This document shows, piece after piece, positions 8,329-17,800 of a stretch of DNA of 64,000 bases (position 1 is its first letter; the number at the start of each line of letters is the position of its first letter). The notes under the pieces are model-generated. The model had not been told where the DNA came from, did not search any database, and saw only the letters and a list, made by a program, of their open reading frames with translations. A program made the translations under genes and the position numbers. The DNA lies in NCBI RefSeq assembly GCF_900111945.1, contig NZ_FOYO01000002.1, forward strand, positions 23,202 through 87,201, given 5' to 3'. Source of the DNA: Litoreibacter janthinus. Its GTDB lineage: Bacteria; Pseudomonadota; Alphaproteobacteria; Rhodobacterales; Rhodobacteraceae.

Positions 8329-8346
8329 GGTTCCCCGCGGGGAACC
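8329..8346. promoter_or_regulatory. 18-bp palindrome, candidate parS/operator copy 1
   Basis: The perfect palindrome GGTTCCCCGCGGGGAACC lies 19 bases before the chosen parA ATG. Exact copies recur at 9729-9746, 10207-10224 and 10841-10858. Repeated identical palindromes around parAB are the expected form of ParB-binding partition sites; this copy may also serve in autoregulation of parAB. Confidence 0.8.
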
Positions 8347-8365
8347 ACACTATTGGGATCGACAC

Positions 8366-9661
8366 ATGTTCAATCACGCTGATCTGGCGAAGCTACAGGC
8401 GCAATCGCTCAAGATGCAGGGCTTTATTCGCCAGCAAACATTCTCCCCCGAGATGGAGAAGACCCTCCGCCGTTTCTCCAGTTGGGAGGTGGCAGAGCTC
8501 ATCTTCAAGATGAACCCCTCCACCCTGCGCGGTCGCCTTGCCGCCGACCCTTCTCTGCCGGAAGGGCTGGTCGAGGAAGACGGTCGGCAGCGCTGGTATA
8601 CTCTTGAAGAGATCAACGAGCTGCGCCGCAAGATCAAAGTCAAAGGCCGCTCGCTAATGCCCAAGCGCCCTGCCGGCAAGCGCGCCATCCGCGCGGCGAT
8701 TGCCAACTTCAAGGGCGGCGCAGGCAAGTCCACCGTGGCGCTGCATTTCGCCCATGCTGCGGCCCTTGATGGCTACCGTGTGCTGTGTGTCGACTTCGAC
8801 CCGCAAGCCACACTGAGCCACTCCATGGGGCTGTCCGATGTGGCCGAGGAATTCACCGTTTGGGGCATCATGGCCCGCGATCTGATCCGCGAGACAGAGC
8901 GGATGAACAACGCCCCGGCCGGAGCTGAGAGCGGCACCTCCCTGCCCCACCGCACCCTGCCTGCTGCCGTCACTGGCATGGGCCTCAACGATCTGCGTGT
9001 GTCGGATTTCATCAAGCCTACGTGCTGGCCTTCAATCGACCTGATCCCGTCCTGTGCCAACGCGGCGTTCGTCGAGTTTGCCTCTGCGCAGTATCGCCAC
9101 CTCAATCCCGAATGGTCATTCTTCGCGGCGGTGTCGCGCTATCTCGATCAGCTGCCGGATGACGCCTATGACCTTGTGATTTTCGACTGCCCGCCCGCCA
9201 TTGGCTACCAAAGCATGAACGCGGTGTTTGCGGCCGACGTGCTCTATATCCCCTCCGGTCCGGGCTACTGGGAGTATGATTCCACCACCAGTTTCATCGG
9301 TCAGTTGTCCGAAGCGCTGGAGGATTTGGGGCGCTTCAAAGGACAGGTGCCGGGTAACAGCGCGGTCGACAAGGCCTTCCTTGATCTCAGGTTCTTGCTG
9401 ACGCGGTTCGAGCCGAACAACGATTTGCACCGCGCGATGCAGTCAGCTTTTGGTCAGGTCTTTAAGTCACATGTGGCCGAGCACCCGATCGAGATGACAC
9501 GTGCGGTCGAGCAATCGGGCCGCTTCCTGTCGTCGGTCTATGAGATTGATTACCGCCAGATGACGCGTGAGACATGGCGGCGTGCGCGGGCCTCCTTTGA
9601 TCGGGCCTACGAGGAATTCAGGGACACGCTCACGGTCGCCTGGGACAAGATGGAGGATTGA
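8366..9661 (+). CDS. parA: Plasmid partition ATPase ParA
   Basis: A type Ia ParA of 431 residues that drives segregation of the replicon. An N-terminal DNA-binding extension (about residues 30-100; AELIFKMNPSTLRGRL followed by WYTLEEINELRRK) looks like the MerR-type HTH of large plasmid ParA/RepA proteins. The ATPase core follows: deviant Walker A FKGGAGKST near residue 118, A' motif VDFDPQATLS, and Walker B VIFDCPPAIG. I chose the ATG at 8366 because it follows a short purine-rich stretch and leaves the palindrome in the leader; the frame is open further upstream to about 8213. The gene ends 3 nt before parB. Confidence 0.9.
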   Translation: MFNHADLAKLQAQSLKMQGFIRQQTFSPEMEKTLRRFSSWEVAELIFKMNPSTLRGRLAADPSLPEGLVEEDGRQRWYTLEEINELRRKIKVKGRSLMPKRPAGKRAIRAAIANFKGGAGKSTVALHFAHAAALDGYRVLCVDFDPQATLSHSMGLSDVAEEFTVWGIMARDLIRETERMNNAPAGAESGTSLPHRTLPAAVTGMGLNDLRVSDFIKPTCWPSIDLIPSCANAAFVEFASAQYRHLNPEWSFFAAVSRYLDQLPDDAYDLVIFDCPPAIGYQSMNAVFAADVLYIPSGPGYWEYDSTTSFIGQLSEALEDLGRFKGQVPGNSAVDKAFLDLRFLLTRFEPNNDLHRAMQSAFGQVFKSHVAEHPIEMTRAVEQSGRFLSSVYEIDYRQMTRETWRRARASFDRAYEEFRDTLTVAWDKMED

Positions 9662-9664
9662 TAG

Positions 9665-10789
9665 ATGGTTAAGAAACGCAGCGTGTTCGACATCAACTTC
9701 GAGGTGGACGACGAGCCGGAAGATGTCGGGTTCCCCGCGGGGAACCCTGAATTGGAAACGAAATCCTTCAATGTGCAGGGCCATCCTTTGCAGAACGAGG
9801 CCGCTCCGGCGCAGTCCACATCGCGGCGCGGCCCTATGGCCAGTGCGATTACGGAGGCTGCGGATGCGACCACAGAACGCGCAACTGCGGAGGCTGCAAT
9901 TCGGGCAGAGAATGACGCTCTGGCGCATGAACATGTGCGGCTCAAGAAGCTGGGCCTGATCACGGACTTGATCGATACCTCTGCTGTCGTGATCACAAAA
10001 CTGACCCGCGATAGGTCTTCAAATGTAGACCCTGAACTTGAGGAGCTGAAAGACTCTATACAGGCGGTTGGACTCTCAAATCCGATCCGTGTTGAGCAAA
10101 CGGAAAACGGCTTTGAGTTGATCCAGGGCTTCCGCCGACTGGCAGCGTTCAAGGAGTTGGCCGAGGAGACAGGCGACCCGCGCTACAGCAAGATTCCCGC
10201 CGCTCTGGTTCCCCGCGGGGAACCGTTGGTTGATCTCTACCGCAAGATGGTGGATGAGAATCTTGTGCGAAAAGACATCTCGTTTGGCGAGATGGCGCAG
10301 CTTGCGCTGTCCTATGCGCGGGACGAAGACATGGATCCCGGCGATGCGGTGACGGTCTTGTATGCCTCCGCGCTGAAGCAAAAGCGGACCTATATTCGTC
10401 AATTCACCCGTGTGCTGGACGGGCTGGGGGAAGGGATGCGTCACCCCGAAGCGATCCCGCGGTCTTTGGGGATCGAGCTTTACAAATTGTTCGAAGCCGA
10501 TCCGTCTCTCGCCCCCTTGGTCGCGGATGCTTTGGCGGCGCTGCCCAGTCATACGCCCGCCGCGGAAATCGCAGTCCTGCGCAAGGCGCTGGAGCCTGTG
10601 AAGGCCGAGAGAGACGCGGCGCCCAGATCCGTGGCGAAAACTTCTTTGCGGCTTGCGCGGCCGGAAGGCGAAGCCCGCGTGATCGCGCAGGACGGTCGGG
10701 TGGAGCTGCGCTTGCCGCGCGACTTCTCAGCGGTTAGTCGGGCGAAACTGCAAGAAGCTATCGAGGCGTTTTTGACCACGCTGGACTAA
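9665..10789 (+). CDS. parB: Plasmid partition protein ParB
   Basis: A 374-residue ParB that should bind the palindromic sites and, with ParA, partition the replicon. Seen: an N-terminal region of about 95 residues, the ParB/Srx CTPase fold with NPIRVEQ and the QGFRRLAAF (GxxRxxA) motif near residue 153, then a helix-rich HTH domain (GEMAQLALSYARDEDM to GLGEGMRHPEAI), and a C-terminal segment ending in FLTTLD. Two of the four 18-bp palindromes lie inside this gene, encoding GFPAGNP and VPRGEP, so these codons are constrained for DNA binding as well as protein. Translation is probably coupled to parA. Confidence 0.9.
   Translation: MVKKRSVFDINFEVDDEPEDVGFPAGNPELETKSFNVQGHPLQNEAAPAQSTSRRGPMASAITEAADATTERATAEAAIRAENDALAHEHVRLKKLGLITDLIDTSAVVITKLTRDRSSNVDPELEELKDSIQAVGLSNPIRVEQTENGFELIQGFRRLAAFKELAEETGDPRYSKIPAALVPRGEPLVDLYRKMVDENLVRKDISFGEMAQLALSYARDEDMDPGDAVTVLYASALKQKRTYIRQFTRVLDGLGEGMRHPEAIPRSLGIELYKLFEADPSLAPLVADALAALPSHTPAAEIAVLRKALEPVKAERDAAPRSVAKTSLRLARPEGEARVIAQDGRVELRLPRDFSAVSRAKLQEAIEAFLTTLD
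9729..9746. promoter_or_regulatory. 18-bp palindrome, candidate parS copy 2
   Basis: An exact copy of GGTTCCCCGCGGGGAACC within parB, here extended to a 20-bp perfect palindrome (9728-9747). It lies in the reading frame that gives GFPAGNP. Confidence 0.8.
10207..10224. promoter_or_regulatory. 18-bp palindrome, candidate parS copy 3
   Basis: An exact copy of the palindrome inside parB, read in a different frame from copy 2 (it encodes VPRGEP). Conservation of the DNA in two frames shows selection on the nucleotide sequence itself. Confidence 0.8.
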
Positions 10790-10840
10790 CCTTATGCCCC
10801 CCTGTCTTGACCTGCACATGGCGGGTAGGGCAGGGCGCAC

Positions 10841-10858
10841 GGTTCCCCGCGGGGAACC
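10841..10858. promoter_or_regulatory. 18-bp palindrome, candidate parS copy 4
   Basis: An exact copy between parB and parD, in non-coding sequence 51 bases after the parB stop and 18 bases before the predicted -35 box of parDE. Confidence 0.8.
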
Positions 10859-10875
10859 ATCACTCACGGCATTTG

Positions 10876-10910
10876 TTGACGGAACTCTATCGTTGGCATA
10901 TATTGCCAAC
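10876..10910 (+). promoter_or_regulatory. parDE promoter with overlapping operator
   Basis: TTGACG (10876-10881), a 17-base spacer and TATATT (10899-10904) form a near-consensus sigma-70-type promoter. The -10 box lies at the centre of the perfect interrupted palindrome GTTGGCA-TATAT-TGCCAAC (10892-10910). Repressor binding there would block transcription directly, as expected for a ParD autoregulatory operator. AAGGAGG at 10911-10917 is an ideal ribosome binding site for the ATG at 10925. Confidence 0.75.
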
Positions 10911-10924
10911 AAGGAGGCCCGCCC

Positions 10925-11182
10925 ATGGTGACGCGAAACGTTGTGCTGACAGACACTCAGGACGAGCTGGTTCAGGCTCTTGTGGCCGCCGGCCGCTATC
11001 AGAACGCCAGCGAAGCGCTGCGCGCCGGTTTGCGGCTGCTGGAGCGTGAGGAGGCAGGCTTGATGCAGATCCAGACGGGATTGCGTGAGGGGCTTGCTCA
11101 GGCGCAAGCGGGTGATCTTGCGGCGGGCAGTGGTGCGGACGCCGTGCGCCGGGCCTTTGCGCGGGCCCGATCCAAGGCGTGA
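10925..11182 (+). CDS. parD: ParD-family antitoxin
   Basis: An 85-residue antitoxin of a type II toxin-antitoxin pair. The N-terminal half is a ribbon-helix-helix DNA-binding domain (RNVVLTDTQDELVQALVAAG, then YQNASEALRAGLRLLE, the ParD signature). The C-terminal tail is Ala-rich and presumably folds on the toxin. It should neutralise ParE and repress its own promoter through the palindrome over the -10 box. Translation is strong (AAGGAGG, 7 nt spacing). It overlaps the toxin gene by 4 nt (GTGA). Its position right after parAB fits an addiction module that stabilises the replicon. Confidence 0.92.
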   Translation: MVTRNVVLTDTQDELVQALVAAGRYQNASEALRAGLRLLEREEAGLMQIQTGLREGLAQAQAGDLAAGSGADAVRRAFARARSKA

Positions 11183-11523
11183 GCCGGTCGTTTCGCCTGA
11201 CGCGCCGTGCCGAGGACAGTCTGGTCGCCATCGCCAGATGGACCTTCGATACCTTCGGGCCACGTCAAGCAGACCTTTACGAGGCAGAGCTGATCCACCG
11301 CTGCGAGGCTATCGCCATGGGCGAGGCTGTCAGCCAAAGCTGCGCGCTTTTGTGCCCGGAAGTGGAGGATATGCGTTTCGCGCGGGCAGGGGAGCATTTC
11401 GTGGTGTTTCTGGATCGACCCGACGCGGTTATCGTCATTGATATTTTGCATTCGCGCAGCGACCTGCCGGGGCATGTGCGTGCTCTGGCGACGTTAGCGG
11501 GGCCGGGGCGGTTAACCGGTTAG
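11179..11523 (+). CDS. parE: ParE/RelE-family toxin
   Basis: A 114-residue toxin of the ParE/RelE superfamily. Seen: FRLTRRAEDSLVAIARWTFDTFG (the early helices of the fold, given here as the family's typical start), MRFARAGEHFVVFLD and VIVIDILHSRSDLPGH near the C terminus, the usual ParE ending. By family it would poison DNA gyrase, though RelE-type mRNA cleavage cannot be excluded by reading. The start is GTG at 11179, overlapping the parD stop. It has an intact frame and no sign of decay. Confidence 0.9.
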   Translation: MSRSFRLTRRAEDSLVAIARWTFDTFGPRQADLYEAELIHRCEAIAMGEAVSQSCALLCPEVEDMRFARAGEHFVVFLDRPDAVIVIDILHSRSDLPGHVRALATLAGPGRLTG

Positions 11524-11812
11524 GAGTCTTTTCGGCCCGACTGCCTGACCAAATATTGGGCAATTTAACTCGGTGTAGCGCCGATTGCACGAGAATCGCC
11601 CACATGTTGTGGCATCTGCGCATCATTTGGGCATTTCGCAATTGTGCTTTGGCTTTGCGGTCCAACTCCCAATGAGTTCGGGGTAAATGTTGAGGTGTAT
11701 TGGTATGGTTTCCCCTTTTTTAGGCACGCCACTGCTTTTAGGCAGTGGGATATTCGGCGGTAATGCGAGACCCTGTCCATGAAGATAGGGCCGACAGACA
11801 GGGACATTGGGA

Positions 11813-14800
11813 ATGAAAGCAATTGCACGTTGGCTTGAGCTAATTGTCCATAGATTTCTGATTTCTGTCGCCTTGCTCAGCACGTTTTGGGCAGCTCAGT
11901 CGCAGGCTACGACGTTTACAACCACCGTGCCCGGCACCTCCATCACTTTGCCCGCCGACTATCCGGAGGCGGGCGGCATTGCGATCGTCATGGTCGGTGT
12001 CAATGGCAACGTCTACTACCAGTTCTCTGATCCGGCCAACGCCTTTGTCGGGTATAACAACAGGGCCAACAGAGACGAACTTGAGGGCAACCCGTTCACG
12101 GTCAACGATCCGATCCCGCTGAATTGCGGGTTCAGCTCGTGCCGCACCTATTTTGGCGGCGATCTTGCGCACGTGTATATCCGCTTCTCGGCCTATGACG
12201 GCGACACTCAGGTTGGTGGTTTCGACTACAACGACATTTCACTTCTGGTGAATGGTTACAACGTGGGCAGCTGGTCCAACCGCACCACCGAGCGCACGAA
12301 CACTGCCGGCAATACGTCTCTGGGCTTCGAAAACGGCTTTGGGAACAACGTTTTTAACACCGGCTGGTTTGACTCGACCAATCCGGCGATGTTGGACAGC
12401 CTGCTTGATACCGGTCAGACCTCGACGCAGGTGCTCGACGACGACCCGAATGACAACTACTGGAACTTCCAGCGTGGCCCGTCGCTGAGCCGCCCCGAGA
12501 TCGCGACCGTCGCGCCCGGCTACACCATCGACAAGACCGCATCTGTTCCGAGCTATGCGCAGGTCAACGATCCCATCACCTACACCTATGTGATCAGCAA
12601 CATCGGCTCGGTCGCGATCCGCAATCTGTTGGTAGAGGACGACCAGATCGACGAGGCCGCGACCCCGATATCGTGTAACAAAACCACCATTCTGCCGCGT
12701 CCGTCCAACGATCCTGCGGGGCCGGATCAGGCAACCTGTTCGGTGACGTATCTCATCACCCAAGACGATATCGACAACGGCACGCTGACCAACGTTGCAG
12801 TCGGGAAAGGTGATCCGGACGAGGGCGTTTTAGGTGCGGTGAGCGACACCGTCACCGTCACTGGTCCAACCGCGAACCCGTCAATCGACGTGGTCAAGAC
12901 CTCTACGCTGGCTGAGCCGGGCCAACGCTTTGGCAATGCTGGCACCACGGTGCCCTATCTGATCACTGCGGAAAACGACGGGAATGTCACGCTAACCAAT
13001 GTGATCCTGACCGATGATTTGATCCCGTCCTTCTCCTGCACCATTCCAGAGATTGCACCGGGTGACAGCGAAAGCTGCACGGCGAACTACACGGTCAAAC
13101 AATCCGATGTGGACGATTACATCGCTAACAACGCCAACGAGCTGAGCAACACGGCCCGTGGTTCAGGGACCGCCGCGCGCGGGTCTAACCCGTCGGACGA
13201 TGACACACTTACGATTCCGGGCCCGTTATCGGCGCCGGATTTTACCATCGCCAAAACAGCACTCACCGGCACCTATGCGGCGGAGGGTGACACGCTCCAG
13301 TACAATGTCGAGATCACAAACACCGGCAACGTAACCTTCCCCAACGCCCCTACAGTGACAGAGGCCTTGGCAACGGCGACGGTAAATTGCCCGACCGGCC
13401 CTGTGGCGCCATTGCAGACTGTTGTGTGCTCCGTCAGCTATGACGTGGTTCAGGGCGACATCAATGACGGTCAGGTCGACAACGAAGTGACCGCCGACAT
13501 CACCATTGGCGGGGTCAACGTCAACAAATCCGCCACCGCCACAGTGACGGCCACCCGCACGACTGGGCTGACGCTGGTCAAGCGGTTGGCCGCAAGCTCT
13601 CCCACCAGCTTCAACGATGCTGGCCAGACGCTGAGCTATGAGTATGTGCTGACCAACACGGGCAACGTAACCCTAGAGACGCCGACCGTCGCGGATGACG
13701 TGATTGATGTGGCGGGCTCTGTCAGTTGTGCGGCGACCGAAATCCTGCCCGATCAGGCGATCACCTGCACCGCGACCTACAGCACTTTGCAAGAGGACCT
13801 GAACGCGGGCGAAGTGACCAACATCGCCACCGCCTCTGCCGTGACGGTGGGTGCTGCGGGCGGGGCTACTGTGACCTCCGCCGACCGCACGCTGACAGTG
13901 CCTGCAGTGCAGTCGCCCGCCCTGACGCTGGCCAAGGACGGGGCGGCGCCCGCCTCCTTCACCATCGGCGAGAACATTACCTACACATTCACCGTCACCA
14001 ACAGCGGCAACGTCGACATTACCGACCCGATCACCATCACCGACGACAAGATCGGCACGTTCGCCTGTCTGCCCGGACCGCTTGCGCGTGGGGCGTCTGA
14101 CACCTGCACCGCCAATTATCCGCTGACGCTTACCGATGTGGCGAACGGCGCTGTCACCAATGTCGCATCCGCATCTGCTGGCGGCGTGACCTCGGCCAAT
14201 GCGACCGAGACGATTTCGAACTCTGGCACACCCGCAATCACCGTCACCAAAGTGGCGTTGACCGATCCGATTGGAGCGACTGATACCAGCGTCCGGTATC
14301 GGTTCTTCATCACGAATACCGGCGACACCCAGATCATCGAGTCTGTTTCCCCGATCACCATTTCGGATGACAAAATCAACTCCTCGCCGTTCATCTGCGC
14401 CGGTCGCCAGCCATCGGTTCTGAACCTAGGCGACAGCTATGATTGTGCGCGCAACTACACGTCGATTTCTCAGGCCGAGCGGGATGCGGGCGAGGTGGTC
14501 AACACCGTCTCCGGCTCTTTCCCGTTCAACACGGGCACGGGCACGATCCAAGTCACGTCGCCTGAATATGTCGAGACGACCCCGATCACGCAGGACCTGA
14601 GCTTTACCTTTGCCAAAGAGCAGGACGGGCCGGATACGTTCCTCGCTGTGAATGAGGTGATCGACTACACGTTCACGGTGGTCAATGACGGCAATGTCAC
14701 GATTACGTCCGTGTCGATAACCGACACGCTGATCCCGAATGTCACATGTCCGATCACCAACCTTGCGCCCGGTGCTTCCGATACCTGCACCGCGCAATAC

Positions 14801-17800
14801 ACCGTGAAGCAAAAAGACGTGGACGCAGGGGTGATCACCAATGTGGCGACCGCAACCGGCACAAGCGGGCAGGGCGGTCAGTTCACCGCGCCTGACGCGA
14901 CAGAGACCTCCACCCTTGATCCGGCGGGCGACATCACCGGACTTGCTGTGACCAAGACGGCCAACAAAGCCGCGTTCGCTACTGTGGGTGAGACGATCAC
15001 CTACACGATTGACGTGTTCAATGACGGCACCAAAACGCTGACCAACACCACGGTCACGGATATTCTGGATCCGAGTTACAGCTGTACGATCCCGACGCTG
15101 GCTCCGAACACCAGCTACGATCTGTGCCAGTTCACCTACACCGTTAAGCAAGAAGACATCGACGCGGGCGTCATCGACAATACCGCCTCTGCCGTGAACG
15201 CGGCGGTGACCGATGGGCCGGATGAGGCGTCAATCGCCATTCTCGGTCCGACCCGCGCACCAGAGCTGGAAATCGAAAAGACCGCCCGTAGCGGATACAC
15301 CAACGTGGGCGACACCGTCGTTTTCGACATCCGCGTGCGCAACACTGGCAATATCACCGCCACAGGTGTCAGCGTCGAGGACGCGTCGATCTTCTCCCCT
15401 GCGGAAACCTGCGCCGTGGGCGACATCGCGCCGGGCTTTGACGCGGTGGTTTGTTCCCTGAGCTACATCGTAGATCAGGACGATCTCGACAACGGCTCTG
15501 TCAGCAACTCCGCCACTGTGACAGGCACGGGTGCTGACGGCACCCCGCTGAGCGAAACCGCGTCCGAGACCGCGCAAGGCCCGACGGCCAACCCAAGTGT
15601 GAACGTCGACAAAGTAGCCGCACAGCCGACGTATGCCTCTGCGACCGACAGCTTTGATTTCACCTTTACCGTGACCAACACCGGCAACGTGACCCTGACG
15701 GGGCTAGAGTTGGTGGACGTGGACGGCGACGGCGAGACGTTCCGCTGTGACGTGCCGGACCTGCCACCTGCGCCAGCGGTGAACTCGACCGCAACCTGTG
15801 TTGGCGGCGCGCCGATGAGCTTCACCAAGAACTTCAGTCAGGCCGACGTTGATGCGGGCAGCTACACCAACACCGCGACCGTCACCGGCGAGAGCCTTGT
15901 GGGGGCGACGCCTGTGACGGCAACGGACGCAGAAACTGTGACCGGCCCGACCCAGACCCTGACCCTGAGCATCGACAAGCGCGAAACCTTTGCGCCTGCG
16001 ACCTTTGCTGCGGTGGGCGAAGTGATCACCTATGAATACGATGTGACGAACACCTCGAACATCACTGTGAGAGGCGCGATCACCGTCTCTGACAGCGTGA
16101 CGTCGCTTAGCCCCGCGGTAGATGTGCCGGTGACCTGCCCCGCGACCCCGGCGGCCGGGCTTGCGCCCAATGCCAGCCTGACCTGCACGGCCAGCTACAC
16201 CGTCACCCAAGAGGATATCGACAACGGTGCCGTGACCAACAGCGCGACCGCCTCGACCGAGCAACGGATCAACGGCGGTGCCGCAGCAACACCGACCACC
16301 TCTGCGCCAGACACCGAAACTGTAAACGCTTTGCCGCAACCTGCGTTTACTATTTCCAAAGGCATCAAATCCGGCTCCGCGACGACTTACAAAAACGTCG
16401 GCGACCAAGTGACGTTTGAATACACCGTCACCAACAGCGGCAACGAGACGCTGACCTCGCCCATCACGGTATCTGACGACCAGATCGCCGGCACCACGAC
16501 CTGTGGCCCGATGCCTATCGCCCCCGGCGACAGCGTCACCTGCGAATTGGTCTGGACGGCGACGCAAACCGCCATCAACGCGGGTGAGATCACCAATATC
16601 GGCACGGCCTCCAGCCCTGATGTGCCAACGGATGCCACAGATACTTTCACCACATCGGCAGTGCAGGAACCGGGCTTGGCGGTTGAGAAAACCTCGACCG
16701 GTGGCACGTTCGAATTCCCCGGTGGCGTGGTGAGCTATGACTATGTCATCACCAATACCGGCAACACCGAGATCGACACTGCATTGCTGACCGTCACCGA
16801 CAGCCGTATTGCGTCTGTGTCTTGTCCGGCAGGTGGCGGCATTCTGGAGCCTTTGCGCATCAATCCGGCAGCGTCCTACACCTGTACCGCCACTTACAAT
16901 GTGACGCTTGAAGATGTGCAATTGGGCGAGGTGACAAACCTAGCCTCCGTCAGCGACGGCACGACCACCAGCCCGCAAGTGTCCGAAACTGTTCCGGCAG
17001 GGGCTGATCCTTCATTGAGCCTGACCAAAACCGCGCTGAGCGGCGCGGATTTCAGTGCCGTGGGCGACCGGATCGAATTTGAGTTTGTGGTCCAGAACAC
17101 TTCCGTCACGCCGCCGGGTGCGTCCTTCACCGAAGAGATTATCATCAACGACCCAGACATCGGCGCGCCGTTTGTGTGTTTCACCCCACTGCTGCCTGAC
17201 ACGTTCTCGTCTGGCGAGATTGATAGCTGTACGGCGGAATACTTCGTCACCCAAGATGATCTGGACGCGGGCGAAGTCGTCAACCAAGCGATCGCCACCA
17301 CGATCTTCGCGCCGCTTAGTCCGAACCCGATTACCGTGGTTTCTGCCCCTTCAACGGAAACCGTTCCAGCCGACCCTGCTCCGGGTCTGACTGTGACTAA
17401 ATCCGTTACAGGCGGCGCCACCGATCCCAAGGTAGGCGAGTCGATTCAATACACGATCCTGACCGAGAACACGGGCAACCAGACGCTGACCCAAGTGAAG
17501 GCGTCCGACCCCAAGATTCCGGTTCTGACCTGCACCGTGGACGATGGCAGCGGCACGCAAGTTCCTGCCCCTGCCAATGTGGCGCTTGAACCGGGCGATG
17601 TTCTGACCTGCGTCGGCGATTACGTGATGACCCAAACCGATATCGACAACGGTCAAGTGGTCAACGTCGCGGCCGCCTCGGGGAATGATCCGCGCGGCAA
17701 CAACGTGCCAACCACCGGCACCAACACGTTCACTTCGGTTGATCCGCCATTGCCAGAACTGACTGTCGTCAAGAGCGTCACGCCCACACCGGGCGCGGGC

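Larger units (their letters stand above)
7849..8365. other. Candidate replication origin and rep/par divergent control region
   Basis: This 517-base spacer has no convincing gene and separates the divergent replication and partition genes. It holds, in order: the interrupted palindrome GAACC-N6-GGTTC (7904-7919) near the rep start; an AT-rich tract framed by ATACCA and TGGTAT (8023-8051), a candidate unwinding element; three directly repeated iteron-like motifs (8077-8142); an 8-bp-stem hairpin (8242-8261); and the first 18-bp palindrome (8329-8346). No canonical DnaA box (TTATCCACA type) was found. Origin function is inferred from this layout. Confidence 0.6.
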
